Source of the DNA: Turnera subulata
Taxonomy: Eukaryota > Streptophyta > Magnoliopsida > Malpighiales > Passifloraceae
DNA length: 64,000 nucleotides
Assembly: GCA_028386065.3 (NCBI GenBank)
Contig: JAKUCV010002525.1
Span: 79,668-143,667, forward strand
Direction of reading: 5' to 3'
The translations under genes and the position numbers were made by a program. Position 1 is the first letter of the stretch. Every line of letters begins with the position of its first letter. The notes under the pieces were generated by a model. That model was not told where the DNA came from and ran no database searches. It worked only from the letters and a program-made list of their open reading frames with translations. Below are positions 42,916 to 53,135 of this stretch, in pieces.

Positions 42916-43952
42916 TGTAGACCAAGAAGTGCCTAAGAGGGGAAGGGTGAATTAGGCTTTAAACTTTTTCGGACAGTGAGATCTGGTTTTTTAGAAACCA
43001 AATCTCTACGATGCAAGATGAGTGCGTAGAGTAGGAAATCGAGTAAGGAAGGTAGAGAGAAAATGAGACAGGTGTTTTAGAGTGGTTCCCCCTCACCAGG
43101 TACCTCCACTACCTAAAGGTTCCTTCTTTTAGGATTTCAAACACTCACTATACTTAGGTTTTTGCGGGATCAACCTGAACCTTTACGAACACAATCTTTT
43201 CTAGGCTAAGCTCAAACCTTACAAGCTTTTCACAGGCTAAGCTTTAACCTACCAGCAAAACTAAACCAAGTCTTGCTTATAAATTTCCCCTTAGAAACAA
43301 TTTCTATAAGCAAAAAAACCAGATCAGATACCAAATCTTTTAGCTTAAGTATACACTCAGATTTTGCACAATTGCTAGGACAACCTTCCAGACGTGTAAA
43401 CGTCCCTCTTTATATAATCTTAGTGTGGGGGATAAGCTCCTGCAATGGCTCCATGTACTCTAGTTGACTTCAGTTCATTAAAGCTTCTGTTTAGTGCCAT
43501 TATGCATGTCAATTCCTTAGTTGCAAAGTATTACCAAATCTGGAAAGTTTAGACCACCTTCTAGAGTTGAGTAGGAGTTAGGTGGAAACATCTTCTGCAC
43601 TTCCATAAAGTCTTCCTTCTTACTTGTTCATCAATTGCAACTGTTGGAAGTGGGATTTAAATGCTTGCAGGACCATACGCAACTTGCTCAAAAACTTGAT
43701 AGTCACACCTTCGCAGATATGGTATCGGTAAAAACCATATATCATGTATACAAGATATGGTAGTGATAAAAATCATATGTCGTGTGTCTAAAATATGGTA
43801 TCGTCAGAAACCATAATTTTCCTGTAAGCGAAAATCAACACAAGCGGAGACAGCAACACACTTGTAATTTGTTAGTCATCAAAACTAGATAATCAACCTG
43901 GTTAATCATGGTTTAGCATTAAGAGGTGATTAACTTTTATTTTTGGTCAACA
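42916..43952 (-). repeat. 5' LTR of copia A (about 1037 bp)
   Basis: On minus TGTTGACCAAAAATAAAAG ... GGTCTACA. Ends are imperfect inverted TGTTGACC/GGTCTACA. Element C is inserted at its outer end. Confidence 0.85.
43715..43828. repeat. three 38-bp tandem units with ATATGG...CCATAT inverted arms in the LTR of A
   Basis: Unit starts at 43715, 43753 and 43791, exactly 38 bp apart. Each opens ATATGGTA and 11-12 bp later has an ACCATAT-like arm (the second unit reads ATCATAT). Confidence 0.9.
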
Positions 43953-43953
43953 A

Positions 43954-45321
43954 TGTTAGAACTAATGCCTCCTTGTTTCATTTCAGGGTTTTGATAATGA
44001 CAAACCTTGGATCAATTGATGACATCCTTGAAGCAAAAAGAAATCAAGCAAAGATCAAGAGCTCAAACAATGTGATCAATTTGAAGCTACAAGCAAGAAG
44101 AGAAAGATGAGTTAGGAACTCAAAATGTACAAGGGCAATGTCAAGAAGTGAAGTCAAGAACAACTTGCTCAATAATTGAAGTCAAGAGCTAATGTGCAAA
44201 AAGAGCAAGAGAAGTTAGGACCCCTTTGTACAAGGTAAAACACTCAACTTCTCTTAGGCATTGGCTCAAAATAAAACAAGTTTTTACTCATGCATTTCAT
44301 AGCATCATTTCAATCACAAAATGTGTTTTCAAATTATGAACATCGATGTAGTAAGTTTAGACATCGATGTTGCTGTCTTAAAACTTNNNNNNNNNNNNNN
44401 NNNNNNNNNNNNNNNNNNNNNNNNNNNNNNNNNNNNNNNNNNNNNNNNNNNNNNNNNNNNNNNNNNNNNNNNNNNNNNNNNNNNNNNNNNNNNNNNNNNN
44501 NNNNNNNNNNNNNNNNNNNNNNNNNNNNNNNNNNNNNNNNNNNNNNNNNNNNNNNNNNNNNNNNNNNNNNNNNNNNNNNNNNNNNNNNNNNNNNNNNNNN
44601 NNNNNNNNNNNNNNNNNNNNNNNNNNNNNNNNNNNNNNNNNNNNNNNNNNNNNNNNNNNNNNNNNNNNNNNNNNNNNNNNNNNNNNNNNNNNNNNNNNNN
44701 NNNNNNNNNNNNNNNNNNNNNNNNNNNNNNNNNNNNNNNNNNNNNNNNNNNNNNNNNNNNNNNNNNNNNNNNNNNNNNNNNNNNNNNNNNNNNNNNNNNN
44801 NNNNNNNNNNNNNNNNNNNNNNNNNNNNNNNNNNNNNNNNNNNNNNNNNNNNNNNNNNNNNNNNNNNNNNNNNNNNNNNNNNNNNNNNNNNNNNNNNNNN
44901 NNNNNNNNNNNNNNNNNNNNNNNNNNNNNNNNNNNNNNNNNNNNNNNNNNNNNNNNNNNNNNNNNNNNNNNNNNNNNNNNNNNNNNNNNNNNNNNNNNNN
45001 NNNNNNNNNNNNNNNNNNNNNNNNNNNNNNNNNNNNNNNNNNNNNNNNNNNNNNNNNNNNNNNNNNNNNNNNNNNNNNNNNNNNNNNNNNNNNNNNNNNN
45101 NNNNNNNNNNNNNNNNNNNNNNNNNNNNNNNNNNNTAGATAGTGAAATCTTCAAGTGAGACTTGAAGGGCTGGATTAGCCACACTAGTAGAGTGTGTGTG
45201 AACCAGGATAAATTTCTTGTGTCCTTCATTCTTTCAATTCCGCATTTAATTCCTGCTTATTTCGTTTTTATTCGATTATCGCTATTCACCCCCCCTCTAG
45301 CGAAGGGCTATTGTTCTAACA
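43954..45321 (+). repeat. 5' LTR of copia C (contains assembly gap)
   Basis: Near-identical to the 3' LTR at both ends; the middle is 749 N (44387-45135). One ACATCGATGT pair is visible before the gap (44340 and 44361, 21 bp apart). The true length is probably near the 1490 bp of the 3' copy. Confidence 0.93.
44387..45135. other. assembly gap (749 N)
   Basis: It begins 16 bp after the first ACATCGATGT pair of the 5' LTR, that is, where the 3' LTR has seven more pairs. Confidence 0.99.
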
Positions 45322-45323
45322 AT

Positions 45324-45335
45324 TGGTAGCGGAGC
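45324..45335 (+). other. primer binding site of copia C
   Basis: TTCTAACA (LTR end), AT, TGGTAGCGGAGC. Confidence 0.9.
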
Positions 45336-45376
45336 CTAACTCTCTGAAGACTTAACCGTTTGAGAGGAAATCTTCC

Positions 45377-47164
45377 ATGGCTTCTTCAAGTAATCATGCA
45401 GGAATTCTCAAAGGACATTCAACCGTTCGTCCACCGTACTTTGATGGCACCAATTACAGCTACTGGAAGGAGAGGATGAGAATTTTCCTCCAATCCAGCA
45501 ATTATGCTCTTTGGCGAATCATGAAGGTTGGAGAGAAAATTCCGATGAAGAAAGTTGGTGAAGTCTAAGTGCCAAAGACGGAGGAGGAATACAACGCTGC
45601 AGACATTATATTGGTTGAAAGCAATGCTAAATCAATCAACATGCTCTATTGTGCAGTCAATCCCGACGATTATCGGAAAGTCTCTTGCTGCACAACCGCA
45701 AAAGAGATGTGGGATAAACTGGAGGTCACCTACGAAGGAACCGATCAAGTTCGAGAGGCCAAAATCGACTCCCTCACTGCAGATTACGAACTCTTTCGTA
45801 TGAAGGAGAATGAAGGAATTGAGGAGATGTTCGACCGCTTCTCCAAAATCATAAATGAGCTTCATGCTCTCGAGAAGGTCTACTCCGACAAGGACTTGGT
45901 CAGAAAAGTTCTTCGAAGTCTCACTCCCGAATGGCGATCAAAGGCGGATGCCATCTACGAAAACATCGGCATCAACAACACAACGATTGATGGACTAAGA
46001 GGTAACCTTCTAACTTACGAAACCACTATTCTTAAACCTTCTTTACCCTCTTTACAGGAACCTAAGAAGAAGAACATAGCTTTCAAAGCCTCTACCTACA
46101 AGATGCAAGAGTTCACCGAATCGGACTCTAGCGATGACGATCAAGAACTCGAATTTGTCATCGGCAAATTCCGCAAATTCATGAAGAAAGAGTTTGAGAA
46201 GAAAGGAAAGAAGACATCCGGTCTACCCAAGTGTTATGAATGTGGAGAGGTCGGGCATATCAAGCCAAAGTGCCCAAAGACAAAGGAAAGGAAGGAGAAG
46301 AAGCCCTACAAGAAGCAAAGGGCATACATCTCTTGGGGAGGAGATTCCGGTGATGAATCAAGTGATAGTGATGAAGAGGAGATCGCAAACCTCTGCCTCA
46401 TGGCAAAGGAAGAAGCAGCGGAAGAGGTAAGTGATTCTGAACCTTCCAATCATGATGAATTGCAAGATGCTTTTAATGAATTATATGCTGAATATGTTAA
46501 AATCTCTAAGATTCATTCAAAACAAAAGAAACAAATTGCCTTATTAGAAAAGAATATTGAAGAGCAATCTTGTGAAAATGAGAAATTGAAAGAAGAAAAT
46601 AAGGTTCTAGGCATACCCAAAGAATGTTCATCATGCAACTCCTTAAAAGGAGAATGTGAGAAGTTGTCTAATGAAAATGTTAAGCTTAGAGAAGAAAATA
46701 AGTTTTATGGAAAAAGAAGTGCTAACAAACCGGATAACTTAGAATGCACGTCATGCAAATCCTTAAAGAAGCAAGTTGAAAATCTTGAGGCGACATTAAA
46801 GAAATTTAATACTCCTCAAAAGAACTTGAATTCCCTCTTAGGTAATTTGCAATCAACTAAAAATGGAATAGGTTTCATAAATGAACCTAGGAAGAAGAAA
46901 GTTGAAACAAATTCAAGGAAACCTAAGATACAACCTAAGGTTCACAAGGTTAGCAATGTGCATAAACATAGACAGCATAATGATTATTATCAACCTAGAT
47001 GGATGCACAACCCAAATGTTATATGCCATTATTGTAGTAGAGTAGGACACATTGCTCCTGCTTGTTTTACTAGGCATAGGCATTGGGCACAAGAAGAAAC
47101 TCATTACCATTATGCTCCTAACCATCAAGGACCCAAAAAGATTTGGGTACCAAAATCCCTTTGA
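45377..47164 (+). pseudogene. gag: copia C gag, 595 codons with one in-frame stop
   Basis: The copia Gag domain (UBN2 type) spans about residues 18-215: YFDGTNYSYWKERMRIFL, TYEGTDQVREAKIDSL, VLRSLTPEWRSKADAIYE. CCHC knuckle CYECGEVGHIKPKC near 285, an acidic Ser/Asp patch near 325, then a coiled coil about 345-480 with two CxxC pairs (ECSSCNSL, ECTSCKSL), and a second knuckle CHYCSRVGHIAPAC near 555. It ends GPKKIWVPKSL. The only defect is TAA at 45566-45568 after MKKVGEV; the frame is otherwise open, which suggests recent loss or tolerance of the stop. It differs clearly from the gag of D, lacking its Arg/Tyr/His-rich repeat part. Confidence 0.93.
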
Positions 47165-47690
47165 TTTGTTTTGCAGGTATGCTTGAAGGCATCAAGTGTA
47201 CTTTGGTACCTTGATTGCGGATGCTCCAAGCAAATAACCAAAGAAGCATCCAAGTTCTTAATCAATTCTTGTAGAAATGCAAGGATGAGTGTTGTTTTTG
47301 TAGGAACCCCTCATTTAGGCAAAAAGATAGGGGGAACAAAGGGATGATGAAGAACTTCAAAATTTGAGCAGAAGTCTCAATACATCGATGTTGAGTATCA
47401 CAACATCGATGTTCAGCTAAGCTTTCTAACTTTCTTTATTTTGGCACATATAGAAGTGTATAGGTGTAGCTAATATGTTTCAAAAGCTCCACTTATTTCT
47501 TACATAAGCACTTCCCAACCTCTTCTCATTGCTATTTCTTTTTGCTAATGCCAAAAGGGGGAAGATAGGAAGAAGTATATGCAACAAGATAGGGGGAATT
47601 ATAGTTTGTAAAACATAGGGGGAATCATCTTTATGTTATAAACATTAGCATATACTTCTAGTTGTTTGTCATTATCAAAAAGGGGGAAAT
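47165..47690 (+). other. 3' internal region of copia C: protease remnant and several polypurine tracts
   Basis: After the gag stop comes TTTGTTTTGCAG and then a few protease codons (WYLDCGCSKQ), where the usual DSG reads DCG. No further pol. One ACATCGATGT pair at 47382/47403. AGGGGGAA-type tracts occur near 47330, 47556, 47587, 47617 and 47681; the last (AAAAAGGGGGAAAT) adjoins the 3' LTR. Multiple polypurine tracts are a known trait of SIRE elements. Confidence 0.85.
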
Positions 47691-47742
47691 TGTTAGAACT
47701 CATGCCTCCTTGTTTCATTTCAGAGTTTTGATAATGACAAAC
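47664..47742. repeat. 17-bp perfect inverted repeat around the polypurine tract and LTR start of C
   Basis: GTTTGTCATTATCAAAA at 47664-47680 and its exact reverse complement at 47726-47742, with the polypurine tract and the first 35 bp of the 3' LTR between them. Confidence 0.95.
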
Positions 47743-49180
47743 CTTGGCTCAATTGATGACAACCTTGAAGCAAAAAGAAATCAAGCAAACAAGTGCTCAA
47801 CCAAAGTGATCAAGAATTCAAGAGAAGATATGATCAAGAGTTGAAGTACAAGAAGAGCAAGAGAAGTTAGGACCCATTTGTACAGGGTAAAACACTCAAC
47901 TTCTCTTAGGCATTGGCTCAAAATAAAACAAGTTTTACTCATGCATTTCATAGCATCATTTCAATCACAAAGTTGTGTTTTTAGTCCAAAACATCGATGT
48001 TCTGAAAGCAAACATCGATGTTCTGTTTTTCAAGTTTTTCAAAATATTGGCAGTAGCTCTAAAACATCGATGTTGGATTATAAAACATCGATGTTCTTGT
48101 GACCGTTGGTCAAAACATCGATGTTGTAATTAAAACATCGATGTTGTGATTTCTTCAAGGTTTTCCAAAATTTTGCCGAAGCCAAAAAACATCGATGTTG
48201 GAAAATTAAACATCGATGTTTCACAAAACATCGATGTTTCATTTTCAAACATCGATGTTCTGGCATAGACCCTTTTTCATCATATTTTTGCGAAGCCAAA
48301 AAACATCGATGTTGGTTTAGAGAACATCGATGTTGTAATGAAAACATCGATGTTCCGCAGACAAACATCGATGTTCTACTAGCCGTTGGAGCAATAATTT
48401 AAAATTGCTGGCTAAAACATCGATGTTTAAAGTGAAAACATCGATGTTTTGCCGTTGTAGCAGACAACTTTTCAGCACCCACTATGTTTTGTTTAAGGCT
48501 GTTTTTGGGTGGATTTAAAACGGCTCTGTAACTTTTCAGAGCTATAAACTGAGCATTTTTAGCTCTGTTTTAAGGTGAATCAACTCTCTACTTACATGCA
48601 TTCATCTCATACATTCAAATCAATCTTTATTGAGCCAATATCCTATTGAGGATTTGAGAGTTGCCTTTTAGAGCTTCACTTGTACACTCATACCTGCTCT
48701 TTGAGAGAGTCTTCTATTCTGAGTGATTGTGTATTCATACACCTTAAGGGAGGATAGTTCCCTTGTTTAGATTCACAAGAAGAGGGTATATCTTCTTGTG
48801 TGAGAAGTCTTAAGGTGTGGTATCCTTAAGCAAGTCTAGGATTCTTGAGATTAGAATTCCTAGGGAAGTCTTGAAGTGAGGTATCTTCAAGCAAGACAGC
48901 TGAAGTTCATGTGACTTGAACTTTCAGGGTTTAGGATTCTTGTGACTAGAATTCCTAGGTTGTAACGGTTTGTTAAGCACCCGTAAGCTTAACGTAGATA
49001 GTAAAATCTTCAAGTGAGACTTGAAGGGCTGGATTAGCCACACTAGTAGAGTGTGTGTGAACCAGGATAAATTTCTTGTGTCCTTCATTCTTTCAATTCC
49101 GCATTTAATTCCTGCTTATTTCGTTTTTATTCGATTATCGCTATTCACCCCCCCTCTAGCGAAGGGCTATTGTTCTAACA
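47691..49180 (+). repeat. 3' LTR of copia C (1490 bp)
   Basis: TGTTAGAACT ... GTTCTAACA, followed by the duplication AACAA. Contains eight ACATCGATGT pairs. Confidence 0.96.
47991..48447. repeat. array of 8 paired ACATCGATGT palindromes in the 3' LTR of C
   Basis: Starts at 47991/48012, 48064/48085, 48115/48135, 48189/48210, 48228/48249, 48303/48324, 48344/48365 and 48417/48438. Spacing inside pairs is 21 bp, once 20. Distances between pair starts alternate about 73-75 and 39-51 bp, unlike the even about 73 bp of element D. Confidence 0.97.
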
Positions 49181-49282
49181 AACAAGAATGAGCATGGACA
49201 AGGAGCGACTTCCAGCAGGCTTCTAGGCAGAGGGGCACATGAATGAGCCGAATCCACAATGGAATAGGAGAGATCCTGAGAT

Positions 49283-49633
49283 TGTGTTGGGATGGGGCTG
49301 CGCAGTTGGGGCGATTTCATAATTATATGGGTACAGGAGTGTATAATTAAGAATAGCTCAAATAAAGTGATTTTGAGGTTGTACAGGTATGGGACTGTAT
49401 AATTGAGGATAGCTTAAACGGTTAGATGGGTACTAACTATATCAACAAGGTGCACATACCTTTTTGGTGCTCATTCCAGAAAAACTCCAAAGTTAAACGT
49501 GCTTAACTTGGAGCGATTCTAGGTTAGGTGACCTCCTGGGAAGTTTTCTTGAGAAGCACGCGAGTGAGGACAAAGCATGTTGGAAAGGTCCCGTGTTGGT
49601 GAGTAGTGATAGTCGACAAGTCGGGACATTACA
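49283..49633 (-). repeat. Cassandra-type LTR (probably solo) containing a 5S rRNA-like segment
   Basis: On minus it starts TGTAATGTCCCGACTTGTCG and, about 90 bp in, carries the reverse of the 5S gene core; it ends near CCCATCCCAACA(CA). Length about 350 bp is close to Cassandra LTRs, whose usual start is TGT(A/C)A(C/T)(A/G)TCCC. No primer site or second LTR is seen next to it. The end near 49283-49285 is approximate and no clear target duplication was found. Confidence 0.75.
49471..49545 (+). other. 5S rRNA-derived segment with pol III internal promoter
   Basis: AACTCCAAAGTTAAACGTGCTT and GGTGACCTCCTGGGAAGT match the A-box and C-box regions of plant 5S rRNA (normally AACTCCGCAGTTAAGCGTGC and GGTGACCTCCTGGGAAGT). 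The C-box core is perfect; the A box has a few changes and a short insertion follows it. Part of the retroelement LTR, not a ribosomal gene. Confidence 0.85.
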
Positions 49634-50672
49634 GACGAAGCCTACCTCGCGCTGAAAAGCGCTGCTTCTAAAAAGGCGCTCCTCTACGCCCTCAATCGCG
49701 AGCAATAGCAGCCTTCCCAGATCTGGATCTGCCGCTCGAACTCGCCGTGGAAAACGAAGTAAGACCAGGAGCATCGAGCCATAGAACTTGCCGTTCCACC
49801 TCCCACAGGAGACGCCATTGCTTGGATACCCTCGCTGGAACATGGAAAAAACAACCGACTTCTCGCGCGACACAAAGAGAGTCACAACTGGATTTGGAAA
49901 TGACGCCGCCTACTGCAGAAGTCAGTGATGGCAACGAAATCCACAAGCGCCACCTTGCTCCTCTGGTTGGTGGTCTGCTCCTCTGATTGGGTGCCCGGCT
50001 CCTCCGATTGGGCACCACCATCCACAACATGCAACAGCCAAGTCTCAATCTCGTAAAGGCAATGAGTAAAACGCCGCTTTTAACCTGTTGTTGGCGTCTG
50101 CAACACCAACTCAGCCACCGTCCTCGTAGCCATGACAGCCGTACACCTGGAAGCAAACAATGTCAACACGACCACAAGGAGAAAACGAGACTAACACGAA
50201 GTCGCATGAATGACAGGGTTGATATGGGTTGATTCCCTGACTTTGTAATTTGTATTTTGATTTTGTGATTAATCTAATCGATCTCCCGGTCTTCGACCAA
50301 AATAAAGCATAATAAGAATTTGTGTTAAAAAAAGCATAATAAGAATTAAATTTAAATTAATATAAGTTAATTAGATTTAGATTATATAAAAAATTACATT
50401 TAAAAAATTGTAATTTGGGTTCAGGGTCACTCGGGTGGGCAGAACCGGTCGGCTGGGTCTTGGTTTGGTTTTGAATTTTTTCCTGACATGTGGGAGCCAA
50501 AATTCTAATGTGCACCAGAAAATGTGCCACGACAACGATTTTTGCCGGGTTCTGGCCGGAGAGACCAAAACAGTCCAAACGGGTCAAACGGAAGGATGAA
50601 AAAAGGCCAAAATCCTACACGAGGATGAAATCCAACTTTGAGGACTCACATAGGGACAAAAAACCGCTTTAA
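49634..50672. other. unassigned repeat-like DNA
   Basis: 49634-50230 is relatively GC-rich without a recognisable product; a short word CTCCTC(T/C)GATTGGG(T/C) recurs near 49977-50020. From about 50290 to 50400 it is very A/T-rich, and 50400-50672 contains ...GGACAAAAAACCGC at the LINE junction. No terminal inverted repeat was established. Confidence 0.4.
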
Positions 50673-51854
50673 TCCATTCGTATAATAGGCAACTGCCAAC
50701 TCCTGCATATCACTCTTATTCCAAATCCACTCTCCATCCTCATTTTTAATAGCTTTAGCTTTATTCCTCTTTCGACGAACAATAGTGGATAGATGAAAGA
50801 ACCTGGTATTACGATCACCTTCCACCATCCATTTTAGCTGAGACTTCTGATGCCATAAAATTTCCTCTTTGAGCAAGAGTTTATAGTACTCCATTAAGAG
50901 TTCATCCTTCAATTGATATAAGTGTGGATTTGGAGTTTCAGCCAAAGCTCTCTGAACACCAAAAGTCCTCACCAACAATTGCTTCTATAAAAAATATTTC
51001 CAATAACCTCCATATTCCAGGCCTTCAACTTTCCCTGTAAATCCAACAAAGCGGCAGCAATATGATCATCTTTCCTCCAACATTGCTAAAAGAATGGTGG
51101 AAAATTGAAATGTACCATACAGTCTCAAATCAAAATGAGTTCACTATGGAAGCCAATTCTGTATCCACTTTTAATGACAACAGAACATAACGATGATCAA
51201 ATTTGACTCTCAAGAGTTACACACAACTGCTTTAGGGAACAAGAGGCTCCAATCAGCATTACACATAACTCTATCAGGCCTCTCAAAAATCCTCCCCAAC
51301 CTAGGCCTTTTATGTCCCGCCAAGTGCATTTAGGAACGACTAGACCACCATCAGCCTCTAACCTAACTCTAAACACTTGACAATGCCTTAAATCCACAGG
51401 ACAATCCCCACTCCTCTGAAAAGCAAGATATCGTTGAAGTCCCCCATTACTACCAAAGGGCACTCAATCATGGTACACACTCCTGATAAGTCATTCCGAA
51501 GCTGCTCTTTAAAAGATTCACCAGGACTGACAAATACACATGTAAGAAACCAAACACTATTGTCATTCTCAACAACTTTGGCATGCATAAATTGTAATTT
51601 AACTGCAAAACTTCAAAGCTATCTACTGCACAATGACTCAAGATCCATAAACCACCAGAAAATCCCACAGGATTTATTCGAGCAACCCAATGCAATCCCA
51701 TATTACGAACTACTCTACTCCCTACATCACCACTAACTCTAGGTTCAACCAATACAACCAAGTCAGGGTTATTATTCCGAATTAAATCAATAAAAATTCC
51801 TCGTAGCCTTGTACTCCCAGCACCGAGATAGTTCCAATACAAAATACTTTTAAT
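50646..51854 (-). pseudogene. L1-type LINE ORF2: endonuclease and linker (reverse transcriptase missing)
   Basis: On minus from about 51850: the APE endonuclease start KSILYWNYLGAGSTRLRG and NNNPDLVVLVEPRVSG, then FLTCVFVSPGES and PLVVMGDFNDIL (the conserved GDFN). Degenerate sequence follows to about 51197, then the linker before the reverse transcriptase, KSQLKWMVEGDRNTRFFHLST (50800-50860) and RRKRNKAKAIKNEDGEW. It stops near 50672, just before the reverse transcriptase domain. There are several frame changes and stops. 3' truncation is unusual for a LINE and probably reflects later deletion. Confidence 0.85.
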
Positions 51855-53133
51855 TGTGAATACCCAAATTTGACCCACGAATATTTTTCTAATTTATATT
51901 TTAAGTATGCTTAAACCACAAGACTAACAAGATGATTTGGTCTTTGGTTAAAGTATATTTAGAATTTATTTTAGTAGAATTTACATATTTTATAAATTAG
52001 AGACTTGTACGTGTTTCAGTCTTAGGATTAATGAGATGATTTAATCCCAAGGTAAAAAATATATGCTAAGATCTGATTTAAATTATGTTGTTTTATTTGT
52101 CTAAGCCTTTTATTTGTTTGTTTTTAGCCCAATTATATTGAGATGATTTACTTTTGAGCTAGGAATGGATTTTACGGCCTAGGTTAATAAAATGTGGATT
52201 CTCCAGAGATAATTGGCCCATAAACACATTTCTTGCAGACTAATTTTAGCTCCGATTTTCGTCGAAAATCAGAATTAAATTACCTTTTTATGGCAAATGT
52301 GTTTTTGGTATGAAAATTACATACAATTGGGGGTTAATATGTATCATTCATACTTGGAAGGTTTAGGAGGAGTAATAATCAATAAAAAGGGATATTCTGG
52401 ATTGATTAGGGGTTAATTCACGGTTAAATCAAGACAGGGCGTAATTAGGAGATATTGGAGCCAAAAAAGAGGAAGAGCACATGAAACCCGGAGTGCCGGG
52501 CGGCCATCTCGAGTGGACCGTCATGCCTGGCGGTCATGCATGGATGACCACCGATCATGGCTAGCATCCAAGAGATGACTGCCCACCACGACAGTCATGC
52601 CTCCCAGAAATGCAATTTTTCCCCGATTTTTGTTTCAAATTTGATTCTACGCGGTCTTGGCCCAGATTTGTGGCCATAATCTTGATCATTAAGAGGTGCA
52701 CGACCCCTGCACTTCCCAGAACTCTATAAATAGAATATCCCATTCACATCCAGAGGACACACAATCTCTTTCACACATACTCTCCCTATAAGCTTTAGTG
52801 CTTGGAGAAACTCTACTTCTCCGGGCCTAGAAATAGTTTTATTGGCAGAAACTCTAGAGAAATTCGTGGGAAGCATCAAGGAAAAGGCAGCAAGGGTAGA
52901 CCAAGAGGAGATCAAAGATTGGGCTAAGGAGTGGAAATAAAGTGGGTGGAGAACACAACCCAAACCAAGAAGCTAGAGGAGGGCTACAGGAGGTAAACCT
53001 AGATCTTTTCTTACCTGCTGTTTGCTGAAAATTTGTTGTTGATAATGATGCTTTTAATGATGTAAGTGTTGTGGTCATGCCATGTTAAAAACTATGTGGG
53101 CTTTGAACTCGATCGCCGAGGTACGTAGGTGGT
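51855..53133 (+). repeat. Tat-related LTR fragment inserted in the LINE
   Basis: Starts TGTGAATACCCAAATTTGACCC like the Tat LTR at 21867 and follows it with many differences to GGTACGTAGGTGG near 53130. About 300 bp of the LTR end are missing. TATA box CTCTATAAATAG at 52725-52733. The hairpin position is at 52529-52552. Most likely a truncated solo LTR from a related older family. Confidence 0.85.
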
Positions 53134-53135
53134 TT

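Larger units (their letters stand above)
43954..49180 (+). mobile_element. gag-only copia element C (SIRE-like)
   Basis: LTRs start TGTTAGAACT and end TTCTAACA, with the 5-bp duplication AACAA (43949-43953 and 49181-49185). Between them are the primer site, an almost intact gag, a few codons of protease and several polypurine tracts, with no other pol sequence. It depends on another element for reverse transcription and integration. Confidence 0.95.

Noticed and set aside
44290..45229. ORFs of about 270-280 codons across the second N gap
   Set aside because: They consist of N; the flanks are LTR.
47991..48447. CRISPR-like look of the ACATCGATGT arrays
   Set aside because: The repeat is only 10-12 bp, paired, and lies in plant LTRs; there are no spacers of even length and no cas genes.
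49471..49545. A functional 5S rRNA gene
   Set aside because: Only the internal promoter part matches; the 5' and 3' parts that form helix I are absent, and it lies in an LTR-like unit.
49684..50232. Overlapping small ORFs on both strands in the GC-rich part after the Cassandra LTR
   Set aside because: Several frames are open at once because of composition; no motif was recognised.
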